From: Planctomycetota bacterium
GTDB lineage: Bacteria; Planctomycetota; Phycisphaerae; Sedimentisphaerales; Anaerohalosphaeraceae
Assembly (NCBI GenBank): GCA_016873215.1
Contig: VGXU01000025.1
Location: forward strand, 1 to 35,496
DNA: 35,496 nucleotides
Direction: 5' to 3'
This document shows, piece by piece, positions 8,027 to 16,615 of this stretch (its first letter is position 1; the number at the start of each line of letters is the position of its first letter). The position numbers and the translations under genes were made by a program. Under the pieces are notes generated by a model. That model saw nothing but the letters and a program-made list of their open reading frames with translations, had not been told where the DNA came from and ran no database searches.

Positions 8027-8887
8027 TTAGCCGATTTCAAACCGGACAATTCGTTTTATTTTTGCCGTTCCGCCGGCGGTCTTGGCCGCCTGTGTCAGGG
8101 CTTCCGAAATGGTCTTGCTGTCGTCTTTGACAAACGGCTGATCCACAAGGCAGTTTTCCTTGAAAAACTTTGCCATTTTGCCGTCCACGATTTTTTCGAT
8201 CATATTGGCGGGTTTGCCTTTGACCTGCTCGGCGGCGATTTCGCGTTCGCGGGCGATGACGGCCGGGTCCACGGAACTGCGGTCCATGGCCACGGGGTTC
8301 ATCGCGGTGACGTGCATCGCGATTCCATCGGCGACGGTTTTGACGGCGGCGGCGGTGTTGTCGTTGGAGGTTTCGATTTCGACCATCGCGCCGACTTTGT
8401 CATTAAAGTGCACATACGAACCGATGACGCCGGGGCCGAAAAGCCGGTAGCGAATATAGTCGCCGATCTGTGTTTTTTCGCCGGTTTTGCTGACCAGTTC
8501 GGTAACCATGTCGCTGATTTTTTTGCCGTTGACTACCTCATTCAGCAGCGCCTCTTCGCCCTGATCGGCGGCGGCATTCAACGCCGCCTGAGCCAGTGTT
8601 CCACAGGCCGCGACAAAATCGTCGTTACGAGACACAAAATCCGTTTCGCAGCACAATGTCGCCAGTATCGCCGTTTTGCCATCAGGACTGAGGGCTTTTA
8701 CCACTTTGCCTTCCGAGGTGTCCCTGTCGGCGCGCTTGGCCATTGTCGCCAGGCCTTTCTTGCGAAGCATGTCCAGCGCTTTTTCCATGTCGCCGCCGGC
8801 ATCTTCGAGGGCCTTCTTACAGTCCATCATGCCCTGTCCACTGATTTTTCGCAACTTCATTACAACTGAAGCAGATATTTCCGCCAT
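8027..8887 (-). CDS. tsf: Translation elongation factor Ts
   Basis: This is a 286-residue protein, in the normal range. The N-terminal domain has the EF-Ts signature around SGQGMMDCKKALEDAGGDM, followed by RKKGLATMAKRADRDTSEG and the core motif LCCETDFVSRNDDF that contacts EF-Tu. It exchanges GDP for GTP on EF-Tu. A GGGAG site lies about 9 bases before the ATG. It follows rpsB by 84 bases, the near-universal rpsB-tsf order, and a strong hairpin terminator follows it. Confidence 0.97.
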   Translation of the reverse strand: MAEISASVVMKLRKISGQGMMDCKKALEDAGGDMEKALDMLRKKGLATMAKRADRDTSEGKVVKALSPDGKTAILATLCCETDFVSRNDDFVAACGTLAQAALNAAADQGEEALLNEVVNGKKISDMVTELVSKTGEKTQIGDYIRYRLFGPGVIGSYVHFNDKVGAMVEIETSNDNTAAAVKTVADGIAMHVTAMNPVAMDRSSVDPAVIAREREIAAEQVKGKPANMIEKIVDGKMAKFFKENCLVDQPFVKDDSKTISEALTQAAKTAGGTAKIKRIVRFEIG

Positions 8888-8971
8888 TGTTAATTACTCC
8901 CAAATCATTTCCGATTTATCGTGCCGCTTGCGCTGCACGTTTTTGTTCGATTGTTTTATTCCCGGTAAAAC

Positions 8972-9799
8972 TTACTGCGGCGTCTGGGTTTCGGTCGGCT
9001 CTGCGGAAGCTCCGGCTTCCTGACCGGCCGGTTCGGCATCCGTGGCGCTGGCCAGAACCCGGCGACGGGAACGCGGCCGGGCGTGATGCGGCTGCGGCGA
9101 GCTTTCTTCCGGTTTAACCATCGTCTTGCCTTCCTGACAGCCGAGGGCCAGTTCATATAAAATAATCTCGATGGCCTTGAGCGAGTCGTCATTGCCGGGG
9201 ATAACGACATCCACTGTATCGGGGTCGGCATCCGTATCAATCAGACCGATAGTGACAACGCCGAGTTTGCGGGCTTCACGCAGTGCAATATATTCCTTGC
9301 GAACGTCCACCACCACCACCGCGCCGGGGAGACGATTCATTTTTCGGATACCGTTGAGGTTTTCGGTGATTTTCTTGAGTTCGCGTTTGAGACGGGAGCC
9401 TTGTTTTTTGCTCTCCGCTTCCATCCGCCCATCGGCCAGCATTCCTTCCAGTTCTTCGAGCCGCTGAACGCGGGAACGAATCGTGCGGAAATTGGTGAGC
9501 GTGCCGCCCAGCCAGCGCTGGGAGACATAGTGCATCCCGCAGGCGGCTGCGGCCCGCTGCACGGATTTCTGGGCCTGCCGCTTGGTGCCGACAAAAACCA
9601 CGTCTTTGCCGGAGGCGACGATATTGGCCACGAGTTTTCTGGCGACAATCAGACCTTTGAGCGTTTCTTTGACATCAATGACATGAATCATGCCGCGCTT
9701 GCCGAAGATGTAAGGCTTCATTTTGGGATTCCAGCGACTGACGGCATGACCGAAATGTACGCCCGCACTAATGAGTTCACGGGCCAGTTCTTTATCCAC
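8972..9799 (-). CDS. rpsB: 30S ribosomal protein S2
   Basis: This is 275 residues from a GTG at 9799. GGAGG lies 8 bases upstream, and the next residues (DKELARELISAGVHFGHAV) fit the family start; the open frame extends further up but without a ribosome site. Family motifs are RWNPKMKPYIFGKRGMIHVI, FVGTKRQAQKSV, QRWLGGTLTNF, PGAVVVVDV and GLIDTDADPD. The last 45 or so residues are a Pro/Arg/Ala/Glu-rich tail beyond the conserved fold. It heads the rpsB-tsf unit, with a long leader (about 150 bases) before it. Confidence 0.96.
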   Translation of the reverse strand: MDKELARELISAGVHFGHAVSRWNPKMKPYIFGKRGMIHVIDVKETLKGLIVARKLVANIVASGKDVVFVGTKRQAQKSVQRAAAACGMHYVSQRWLGGTLTNFRTIRSRVQRLEELEGMLADGRMEAESKKQGSRLKRELKKITENLNGIRKMNRLPGAVVVVDVRKEYIALREARKLGVVTIGLIDTDADPDTVDVVIPGNDDSLKAIEIILYELALGCQEGKTMVKPEESSPQPHHARPRSRRRVLASATDAEPAGQEAGASAEPTETQTPQ

Positions 9800-10188
9800 T
9801 GATACGTACCTCCACAATTTGTAAAAACATTTTTTTATGATCCAGCGTGAAAATTTCGACTTCCGCAAGATTACTGCGCCACAATTACGCTTATGGCTAA
9901 ACCTTGCCAGCCGAACCAAACCCGCTGGATACCCGCCCACGCCGGCGGATAAGAGCTTTGTAAAGTACTCAATACTTTTATCTATGTCAAGATTTTTTCA
10001 GTGGATTACAGCACAATAGCCGAATAAAAAGCATAATCATAGTCGATATTGAAGATGTATTTTTGTTCATACAGAAAGAAATTTCTTGCCTAAATTTATT
10101 AAGAGTGCTTGAATGTACCCCATATAAATTTTATTCGGCGCAGCAATCGAGATTTAAGTCGTTTAATGTAAAGGTCTTAAGAAATACG
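9800..10188. other. Divergent intergenic region rpsB / glycosyltransferase
   Basis: This 389-base gap holds the candidate rpsB promoter and leader. The open frame running upstream of 10189 (plus strand, from 10063) has no ribosome site, and I treat it as untranslated. I see no RNA gene or repeat. Confidence 0.5.
9962..9990 (-). promoter_or_regulatory. Candidate sigma-70 promoter for rpsB
   Basis: A perfect TTGACA -35 (9985-9990) and a TACTTT -10 (9962-9967), 17 bases apart, read toward rpsB. The -10 is only a 3/6 match. Initiation near 9955 would give a leader of roughly 150 bases, long enough for autoregulation by S2, although I did not identify a specific structure. Confidence 0.5.
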
Positions 10189-11661
10189 ATGTCACTTAAA
10201 ACAGTATCTCTGACTTTTGTACTGACCCTCGCTTTAATAACGGGGTTTGCTTTTGAAGGCACTCGAGGACTCTACGAGAGTTCCGAGGGCCGATATGCAG
10301 AGTGTGCGCGGGAGATGGTCGAAACCGGCAACTATGTGGAGCCGCAGGTGGGGTATAGACCTCATCTCACCAAGCCACCGCTGACCTACTGGGCCATCGC
10401 GGGCGGTCTGGAACTGCTGAGGGACAATGAATGGGGCGCGCGTCTTTATAATGCTATCGCTTTTGTTTTAACCGTATTCGTGGCGACGGCTATTGGTTCC
10501 ATACTGTGGGATAAGACCTGCGGCCTGATTGCGGGATTGATTTACGCATCATCGCCGTTTCCGGTGATCGGCGCTTATTTTGTGACTACCGATACGCTAC
10601 TGACACTATGGGTGGCCACGGCGGTTTTGTGCTATCTGAAAGCATGCAAAGAAATGCCGGGCAACTTACAGCGGATTTGGATTTGGGGGATGTGGTTGTT
10701 TTTCGGGATAGCGGTTCTCACCAAAGGCTCCGCGGGTCTGGTTTTTCTCTTCCCGGTTCTGGTGTGGCACATCCTTCAAAAAAAACCGGCGAAAATCATC
10801 CTGTCACCGATAGGTATCCTGTTGTTTTTGGCGGTTGGATTCTCGTGGTACATCACGTTGTGTCTTCGCCGGTCGGGAACATTCGCCTTTCTGCTCAACG
10901 AACAATTCACGGGGCGGTTCACCGGAAATCTGAGAGGACATGAGGCTCCGAATTCAGAGTGGTATAAAGCATTCCTGATGTACCTGCCGGCGTTGACTGT
11001 TGGCGCCGGGCCATGGTTGTATTTTCTGGTCCGTGATTTAAGGATGAGTCGGATATTGGACATTCTTAAATTTCGCCATTATAGAGACGCCAATCGCATC
11101 GAAAATCTGCTGCTTCTGCTGTTAATGCCGGCGGTCCTGTTTTTTATCGCCAAAAGCAAGCTGATTTTTTACGTGCTGCCGTTTTACACAGTTATCTCGC
11201 TGGTTACGGCAAGAAGAATCCGGCAAAGCAACTATAAAATCAGCCCTATTGTCAGGATGGCTTTAATCAGCGGTCTTATACTTATCGCGGTCAAAGGCGT
11301 TCTGGCGTATCTGCCTATCAGAAGTGATATGAAACCGGTTTGTGCGATTTGTCGCGAGGTTCAAACGCCGGCTACGCGATTTGTCGCTTTTGACGAACCC
11401 AAACTTTTCGGCCTGCAGTTTTATCTTCACGGCAATCTTAAACACGTCTTTTCACCGGGCAAAGACGATGAGCATAACGGAGATGAGTCTTTGGAAGAAA
11501 TGATTCGGGATATTCAACAATCGCACGGCCCTCAATCCTGGGCTATAATCGCGAATCAGAAGCATTTTCAGATTCTTGAAAGCCGGTTGAAAGAGGCCGG
11601 TCTGCCGTATAAGACGCGAGCCACGAAGTACTGGATTTTATGTCTGACTGGGCCGGCGTAA
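10189..11661 (+). CDS. ArnT/PMT-family membrane glycosyltransferase
   Basis: This is 490 residues from the ATG at 10189, where a hydrophobic first helix (residues 5-20) begins; AAAGG lies some 14 bases upstream. After helix 1 comes the periplasmic motif ESSEGRYAECAREM, matching the acidic-Arg-Tyr catalytic signature of GT-C enzymes such as ArnT, and then HLTKPPLTYW, the typical KPPL(T/Y)YW motif. About ten further membrane segments run to roughly residue 380, followed by a soluble C-terminal domain of about 110 residues. Such enzymes move a sugar from a polyprenyl-phosphate donor to lipid A, a glycolipid or a protein on the outer side of the membrane. Donor and acceptor are unknown. It stands alone, divergent from rpsB. 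Confidence 0.85.
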   Translation: MSLKTVSLTFVLTLALITGFAFEGTRGLYESSEGRYAECAREMVETGNYVEPQVGYRPHLTKPPLTYWAIAGGLELLRDNEWGARLYNAIAFVLTVFVATAIGSILWDKTCGLIAGLIYASSPFPVIGAYFVTTDTLLTLWVATAVLCYLKACKEMPGNLQRIWIWGMWLFFGIAVLTKGSAGLVFLFPVLVWHILQKKPAKIILSPIGILLFLAVGFSWYITLCLRRSGTFAFLLNEQFTGRFTGNLRGHEAPNSEWYKAFLMYLPALTVGAGPWLYFLVRDLRMSRILDILKFRHYRDANRIENLLLLLLMPAVLFFIAKSKLIFYVLPFYTVISLVTARRIRQSNYKISPIVRMALISGLILIAVKGVLAYLPIRSDMKPVCAICREVQTPATRFVAFDEPKLFGLQFYLHGNLKHVFSPGKDDEHNGDESLEEMIRDIQQSHGPQSWAIIANQKHFQILESRLKEAGLPYKTRATKYWILCLTGPA

Positions 11662-11676
11662 TAATTTTTCGCTTGT

Positions 11677-12576
11677 TTATTGACCGTCAAGCCAGCCGCC
11701 GGTTTTTAGCCAGTCGGCATAGAGATTAATCCATCCCTCGGCCGGGCCGACGCCTTTTTTCATTCCGAAGCCGTGGCCGCCTTTGAGATAAATGTGCATT
11801 TCCGCGGGGACGCGGGCCTTGCGAAGGGCTTCATAAAACATAATGCTGTTTTCCGCCGGCACCCCTTTGTCATCATTGGCGTGAATCAAAAATGTCGGCG
11901 GGGTATCTTTTGTCACCCGAAGGTGGTTGGAAAATTGCCTGATTTGTTCAGCGGAGGCGTTTTTGCCAAGCAAGTTGTTGCGCGAGCCTGTATGCGCAAA
12001 CGGCGTTTCCAGTGTAATCACCGGGTAAATAAGCGCCATAAAATCCGGCCGGCAGCGGATTTTGTCAATTTCATCCTGCGGCTCATATGCCGGGGTTTGA
12101 AAATGCGTCCCGGCCGTCGAGGCCAGATGTCCGCCGGCGGAAAAACCGATAATGCCGATGCGATTGGGGTCGATGGCCCACTCTTTGGCGCGATAGCGAA
12201 CCAGCCGGATGGCCCGCTGGGCGTCGGATAGCGGGGCCGGGTGCTGGTAGCCTTTGCCGTTGTGGCGGTAATCCAGAATAAAGGCCGAAACACCGAGGCC
12301 ATTGAGCCACTGGGCGGTCGGCGTCCCTTCCTTTTCTATTGCCACCCCTGAATACCCGCCGCCGGGACAAATGATGACGGCGCAACCGGTATTTCTGCCT
12401 TTGGCCGGAAAACTCATCAGCGAAGGTCTGTCTTTTTCATCTGTACCTTTGGCCCATGGCGCCTGCTCGGACCACAGATATATCTTGTCTCGTGTAAGAG
12501 ACCGCTGTTTGGCGGCACAGGAACACAACAAACCGAGCAGCGACATAAAAATAACTCCTCTGGCAATAATCTTCAT
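11677..12576 (-). CDS. Lipoprotein alpha/beta-hydrolase esterase (BD-FAE/acetyl-xylan-esterase-like)
   Basis: This 299-residue protein has a signal peptide ending in a lipobox (LLGLLCSC, lipid on Cys20). The hydrolase core has an oxyanion segment (ICPGGGYSG), the nucleophile elbow GFSAGG (Ser near 147), an acidic site in HANDDKGVPAE and a C-terminal His in KGGHGFGM. This layout matches the Aes/BD-FAE carbohydrate-esterase group that removes acetyl or feruloyl groups from hemicellulose. AGGAA about 11 bases before the ATG is the likely ribosome site. A chimeric partial copy lies at 14920-15636 and an internal fragment of a diverged paralogue at 12842-13020. The exact substrate is inferred from neighbours and not shown. 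Confidence 0.85.
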   Translation of the reverse strand: MKIIARGVIFMSLLGLLCSCAAKQRSLTRDKIYLWSEQAPWAKGTDEKDRPSLMSFPAKGRNTGCAVIICPGGGYSGVAIEKEGTPTAQWLNGLGVSAFILDYRHNGKGYQHPAPLSDAQRAIRLVRYRAKEWAIDPNRIGIIGFSAGGHLASTAGTHFQTPAYEPQDEIDKIRCRPDFMALIYPVITLETPFAHTGSRNNLLGKNASAEQIRQFSNHLRVTKDTPPTFLIHANDDKGVPAENSIMFYEALRKARVPAEMHIYLKGGHGFGMKKGVGPAEGWINLYADWLKTGGWLDGQ

Positions 12577-12708
12577 CGTTTTGGCTTTCCTAAATTGTCC
12601 GTTTTAATCATTTTCTAACCGCAGCCTCATTATCTTCTAATTGCAGCAAACCATAATATCTTTGTGACGTATAGAATACAAGAGTGGATTATATGGCAGG
12701 GAACAGCT

Positions 12709-12990
12709 ATGGAAAACAAAAAAACATTAGATCGCAAGACGCTGGTTTCGGAGCGGGTGGAGAATTTGATGCTGATGGCGGTGCTGGGTCAGGAGCCGTA
12801 TCGCGGGCAGGCCCGGCGGGAACTGCGGCGGCGCTGGCTGGTCGCCAGCTTTGCGAAGGGCCTCATAAAACAGAATGCTGTTTTCCGGCGGCATGGCCTT
12901 GTCATCATTGGCGTGAATCAAAAATGTCGGCGGGGTATCTTTTGTCACCCGCAGGTGGTTGGAAAATTGCCTGATCTGTTCGGGGGATGA
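12709..12990 (+). pseudogene. Small conserved gene, copy 1, 3' end replaced by esterase fragment
   Basis: The first 47 or so codons (MENKKTLDRKTL...) match the intact copy at 15754-15945. An AGGGA site lies 6 bases before the ATG. After about base 12842 the frame runs into antisense sequence of an esterase gene and ends at an unrelated stop, so the 93-residue product is chimeric. In the shared part the two copies differ mainly at third positions, so the gene was under protein-level selection before disruption. Whether the chimera is made is unknown. Confidence 0.65.
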
Positions 12991-13020
12991 ATTTTTGCCC
13001 AGCAAGTTGTTGCGTGAACC
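12842..13020 (-). pseudogene. Internal esterase gene fragment (diverged paralogue)
   Basis: On the minus strand this encodes about 59 residues, GSRNNLLGKNSSPEQ to FYEALRKAG, matching residues of roughly 195-255 in the esterase at 11677-12576. It has conservative changes (for example DDKAMPPE for DDKGVPAE and ILFYE for IMFYE). These show that it comes from a different, once-functional paralogue and not from a fresh copy of its neighbour. Start, nucleophile and C-terminal His are all missing. Confidence 0.8.
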
Positions 13021-13070
13021 TAAATGGTCCGCCTGCGGCGGATCGACTACGAGCACTATAAATCGCTGTT

Positions 13071-14618
13071 TTAAGCCAGTCCAGCCTTGCGTAAAACGTC
13101 GATGGGCCTGCCGGGAAAGCCTTTTTCCCGTGTATCCTGCGGAAAGCTTTTATCCGGATAACAATAATATTTTTCAATCTCTTCGACCGGCAGCCCGGGG
13201 TCGCCAAAGTGTTTCTGCCATTGTTGCGTCAGGGCTTCCATCTTTTCCTGAAGCGCAGCGGCCTTTTTTTTGCCGAACAGATTATTCAGTTGATGCGGGT
13301 CATTTCGACGGTCGTAAAGAGCGGCCAGGGTAGTTTTGAAAAGCTCGCGTTTGCCGTCCGGCAAAACACGAAAATGATTAATATGCCCGCGTCCATAGGT
13401 AAAATCTTTCGTACGAACGCCTGCCCAGTGCGGATAATAGAAAAACATCGGCAGCGAATCCACTGCATCGTCATCCCCTTTTTGAATTGCATCAGACAGG
13501 TCTTTGCCCTGCACTTCTTTTGGAATATCCAGGCCCATCAGGCCCAGAACCGTCGGCATCATATCCATCGAGCCAATCAGCAGATCGGACTTGCGATGGA
13601 TTTTCAATCCCGCCGGCCATCGCATCAAAAACGGAATTCGCGACGAGGTGTCTTCGGGATGGCCTTTGGCAATCGCATATCCGTAAGACGACAGGTTATC
13701 CCCGTGGTCGGAAGTAAAGACCACCAGCGTATTATCATCCATACCCTTTTGGCGCAGTTTATCCATCAGCTCGCCAAACGCCTTATCCACGCCGCTGCAC
13801 ATCGCATAATAGCCATGATAGGCTTTGCGTACCTGGGGACTGTCTTTGACATTCGGACGCAGCTGGATTTTTTCAGGATCATACATCGCCATTAATTCCG
13901 GCATCGAATCATACCGATAGACCGTAGAGTTGGGCTGTTGACCCCAGTCATGCGGCGGATGCCAGGAGACAAATAACGCAAACGGCTCGTCATCTTTGCA
14001 CTGGTCAAGAAATTCCAGAGCCTGACGGGTCTGTCCGTAAACTTCCCATTCGTTGAAAAAAACCTTTTCGCCCTGGTCATTCCAGTAGTAACATTTGCCC
14101 GGACGATAATCCACATGGCAATTATTGCTTAAAAATGTCCCGTCGAATCCATATCGCATCGGGCCCGGCGGAATGGGACGTTTTCGATCCCCGCCATACA
14201 AATGCCATTTACCGATATAACCCATTTTATACCCCGCATCTCGCAGGCATTCACCGAAAGTTTTGCCGTTATTGGCCAGCATGGGCCAGTCGTTGGTCAA
14301 AGCGCCATTATACAGCAGATGCTGACCGCTCATTAGCATCGCACGGAACGGCGTACATACCGGGCTGATGGATACGCAATTCTCAAACTGCAATCCATCC
14401 TGCGCCAGTTGATCCAGATTGGGCGTGATAATCTGCTTATTGCCGTAACAGCCGAGCGCATCCCGTGACTGCTGATCTGAAAACACAAACAGCAGATTGG
14501 GACGTTTTTTCATCGCAGGCATTTGATCCGCAACCTGACAACCGTTCATCAATCCAAATCCCGCCGCGGTGATTGCAGCCGAATGCAAAAAATCTCTTCG
14601 TGTCCAATTTTTAGTCAT
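13071..14618 (-). CDS. Tat-exported arylsulfatase-family (S1) sulfatase
   Basis: This is 515 residues from the ATG at 14618, which has AGGTGG about 5 bases upstream. The product starts with a twin-arginine signal (TRRDFLHSAAITAAGFGL) and a possible lipobox Cys (LMNGC). The sulfatase core begins RPNLLFVFSDQQSRDALGCYG. The formylglycine motif is CTPFR (Cys88), matching C-x-P-x-R. KMGYIGKWHLYG and FTSDHGDNLSSYG supply metal and sulfate ligands. Cys-type sulfatases need an activating enzyme, which is not in the window. Together with the neighbouring esterase it suggests desulfation of an algal or host polysaccharide. An open frame extends 25 codons upstream but lacks a ribosome site and would bury the Tat signal. 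Confidence 0.92.
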   Translation of the reverse strand: MTKNWTRRDFLHSAAITAAGFGLMNGCQVADQMPAMKKRPNLLFVFSDQQSRDALGCYGNKQIITPNLDQLAQDGLQFENCVSISPVCTPFRAMLMSGQHLLYNGALTNDWPMLANNGKTFGECLRDAGYKMGYIGKWHLYGGDRKRPIPPGPMRYGFDGTFLSNNCHVDYRPGKCYYWNDQGEKVFFNEWEVYGQTRQALEFLDQCKDDEPFALFVSWHPPHDWGQQPNSTVYRYDSMPELMAMYDPEKIQLRPNVKDSPQVRKAYHGYYAMCSGVDKAFGELMDKLRQKGMDDNTLVVFTSDHGDNLSSYGYAIAKGHPEDTSSRIPFLMRWPAGLKIHRKSDLLIGSMDMMPTVLGLMGLDIPKEVQGKDLSDAIQKGDDDAVDSLPMFFYYPHWAGVRTKDFTYGRGHINHFRVLPDGKRELFKTTLAALYDRRNDPHQLNNLFGKKKAAALQEKMEALTQQWQKHFGDPGLPVEEIEKYYCYPDKSFPQDTREKGFPGRPIDVLRKAGLA

Positions 14619-14919
14619 GAGCCACCTGCAAAACCTTCCGAAACGCGACAGAACCGCTCTGACGCTAACCTTTCGGCAAACCTCATTATTCATACATTAA
14701 CACAGCGACATTTCCGTAGATTGTCAAGTCTAAAATTCGTTTTTTTGAAAAACTCACAAACTCTTTATTTATCTTGTCAATTTTGTGCCGTCCCGATGAC
14801 GAGCACATGGGGACTATTATAACCTGTTCGTCCCCAGAGTATCTGGCTTTCATAGTTTCTTATACTTGACACCTTATACTTAACCCAAAACCAGCCAAAT
14901 CCGGATCGGGTTTTTGAGT
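14619..14919. other. Intergenic region upstream of sulfatase
   Basis: About 300 bases hold the sulfatase upstream region. From about 14885 they also hold sequence matching the bases just after the CotH/LTD gene stop (16578-16615), so the duplicated block starts before the coding part. I see no gene and no convincing promoter. Confidence 0.5.
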
Positions 14920-15636
14920 TTACGTGCCCGGGGTAGGCGTAATTGCCTGCCAGTTATTCGGGTCGTTGCCATATAATGCCGTATTTTTGCGGCCCAGCGA
15001 TTTTCTGCCGCCGTCGGCGTCTATGGGCCACAAGTCAGGCTCAACGGAGTCCTCGCCGGGGTGCGAACCGTCGCTGTAGCCGACCCGTTCAACACGGATG
15101 TATTGGCGGTCGCCGAATTCATCCGTATCACCCGGTTTGCTCAGTTCAAGCTGTTCGCCGTCATTTGCCAGCCCGCCGCTGTATGGTCCGTAGATGATGC
15201 CGATGCGATTGGGGTCGATGGCCCACTCTTTGGCGCGATAGCGAACCAGCCGGATGGCCCGCTGGGCGTCGGATAGCGGGGCCGGGTGCTGGTAGCCTTT
15301 GCCGTTGTGGCGGTAATCCAGAGTAAAGGCCGAAACACCGAGGCCATTGAGCCACTGGGCGGTCGGCGTCCCTTCCTTTTCTATTGCCACCCCTGAATAC
15401 CCGCCGCCGGGACAAATGATGACGGCGCAACCGGTATTTCTGCCTTTGGCCGGAAAACTCATCAGCGAAGGTCTGTCTTTTTCATCTGTACCTTTGGCCC
15501 ATGGCGCCTGCTCGGGCCACAGATATATCCTGTCTCGTTTGAGAGATTGCTGTCTGGCGACACAGGAACTCAACAAACCGAGCAGCGACACAAAAATAAC
15601 TCCTCTGGCAATAATCTTCGTCGTTTTGGCTTTCAT
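14920..15636 (-). pseudogene. Chimeric gene: esterase N-terminal half fused to CotH/LTD C-terminal tail
   Basis: The 238-residue open frame is in frame throughout. Residues 1 to about 150 match the first half of the esterase at 11677-12576, including signal peptide, lipobox (LLSSC) and GGGYSG. From GII onward the remaining 90 or so residues are the C terminus of the protein at 16616-20830 (YGPYSG...ITPTPGT). The nucleophile serine elbow, acidic residue and catalytic His are all lost, so it cannot be an active esterase. The ATG used by the parent is ACG here; the first ATG arises from the former ribosome-site region, so translation is doubtful. A seven-base match (ATGCCGA) lies at the junction near 15200. 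Confidence 0.8.
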
Positions 15637-15753
15637 AACTCGTCCGTTTTAATCATTTCCTAACCGCCGCCTCATTATTCTTTAATTGCAACAAACCAAA
15701 ATACCCTTGTGACGTATAGAGTATGTGTGTGGATTAAATGGCAAGGAACAGCT

Positions 15754-15945
15754 ATGGAAAACAAAAAAACATTAGACCGTAAGACGCTGGCTTTGGAGAG
15801 AGTGGAGAATCTGATGCTGATGGCAGTATTGGGTCAGGAGCCGTATCGTGGGCAGGCCCGGCGGGAACTGCAGCGACGTCGGCTGGTCGCCAATTTCGAC
15901 CGTCTGGGCGACTGCATCCAGACCAACCTGGGTATGGCATATTGA
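15754..15945 (+). CDS. Small conserved 63-residue protein, intact copy
   Basis: This is MENKKTLDRKTL through to DCIQTNLGMAY, 63 residues, basic and helix-rich (an Arg-rich stretch follows QARREL). It has no signal peptide, membrane segment or known motif that I recognise. AAGGA lies 6 bases before the ATG. Compared with the copy at 12709, the shared 47 codons show about ten synonymous and five amino-acid changes, the pattern of a real protein under selection. The intervening DNA with the divergent esterase is also conserved between copies, so the pair esterase(-)/small gene(+) was duplicated as a unit. Function unknown. Confidence 0.7.
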   Translation: MENKKTLDRKTLALERVENLMLMAVLGQEPYRGQARRELQRRRLVANFDRLGDCIQTNLGMAY

Positions 15946-15970
15946 GAGGTCAGCAACAGATGCACCGCTC

Positions 15971-16498
15971 TTAAAAAACGGCGCGTTCATCTTTGGCTGA
16001 AATGACGTTAATTTCGTGTTTTACATATTTTTCGAGAGGAAACTCCCGTCTAAAAGAAATCTTGAAGGATTGAGTTGCTCCGGCAGGGATAATATAAGAA
16101 TAGTTCTCCTCCTGCGCCATATCCACAAGATTTCCCTCTGCGTCAAAAATATCGGCGTGAAATACAACTTCTTTCCAGCCGAGAGGACTGAGGTTATGCA
16201 CTTTCCCGAGAATCACCACTGTGGGGCCGCATTGGTTTTCCCCAAACTGAATTTTCGATTCCACCACTTGTATGGAATCGGAATAATTGGCAAATGACTC
16301 GCCTTTATTAAACATGTTGTTGAACACATATCCCAGAAGAAATCCGTAAACAAGCAACGCAACAAAAATTCCTGTTGCCGGATGGCACAAGAAACCCAAA
16401 AACGATTTTTGCCAGTGCTGACAGTATGGACATTTTTTTGCCCCGGCGGGAATCTCCATACAGCACATCTTGCACAGCTTCTTTGTCGGCAGTTCCAT
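15971..16498 (-). CDS. Zinc-ribbon membrane protein with FxLYD-like domain
   Basis: This is 175 residues from the ATG at 16498; AAGGAG lies 5 bases before it, whereas the GTG at 16504 overlaps the site. An N-terminal zinc ribbon (CKMCCMEIPAGAKKCPYCQHW) precedes one membrane helix (about 35-57, GIFVALLVYGFLLGYVF). A beta-rich outer domain with VVILGKVHNLSPLGWKEVVF follows, the pattern of FxLYD-type domains. The topology would place the ribbon in the cytoplasm. No enzyme motif is seen. It lies between the rearranged esterase block and the CotH/LTD gene, and its link to either is unclear. Confidence 0.7.
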   Translation of the reverse strand: MELPTKKLCKMCCMEIPAGAKKCPYCQHWQKSFLGFLCHPATGIFVALLVYGFLLGYVFNNMFNKGESFANYSDSIQVVESKIQFGENQCGPTVVILGKVHNLSPLGWKEVVFHADIFDAEGNLVDMAQEENYSYIIPAGATQSFKISFRREFPLEKYVKHEINVISAKDERAVF

Positions 16499-16615
16499 AA
16501 TCACTCCTTTTGTGTTATTTCACCTTCATATCAAGCATAGAACCACCATCTGTTTCTGTCAAACGCAATTTTGGCCGCCCAAAAAACCAACCTAATCAGG
16601 GCTTGGTTTCTGCGT

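Noticed and set aside
8006-8869. 287-codon open frame antisense to tsf
   Set aside because: tsf on the minus strand is certain, and the plus-strand frame has no recognisable features.
9800-9950. Known rpsB leader RNA or riboswitch
   Set aside because: The leader is long, but I could not match a known motif by eye.
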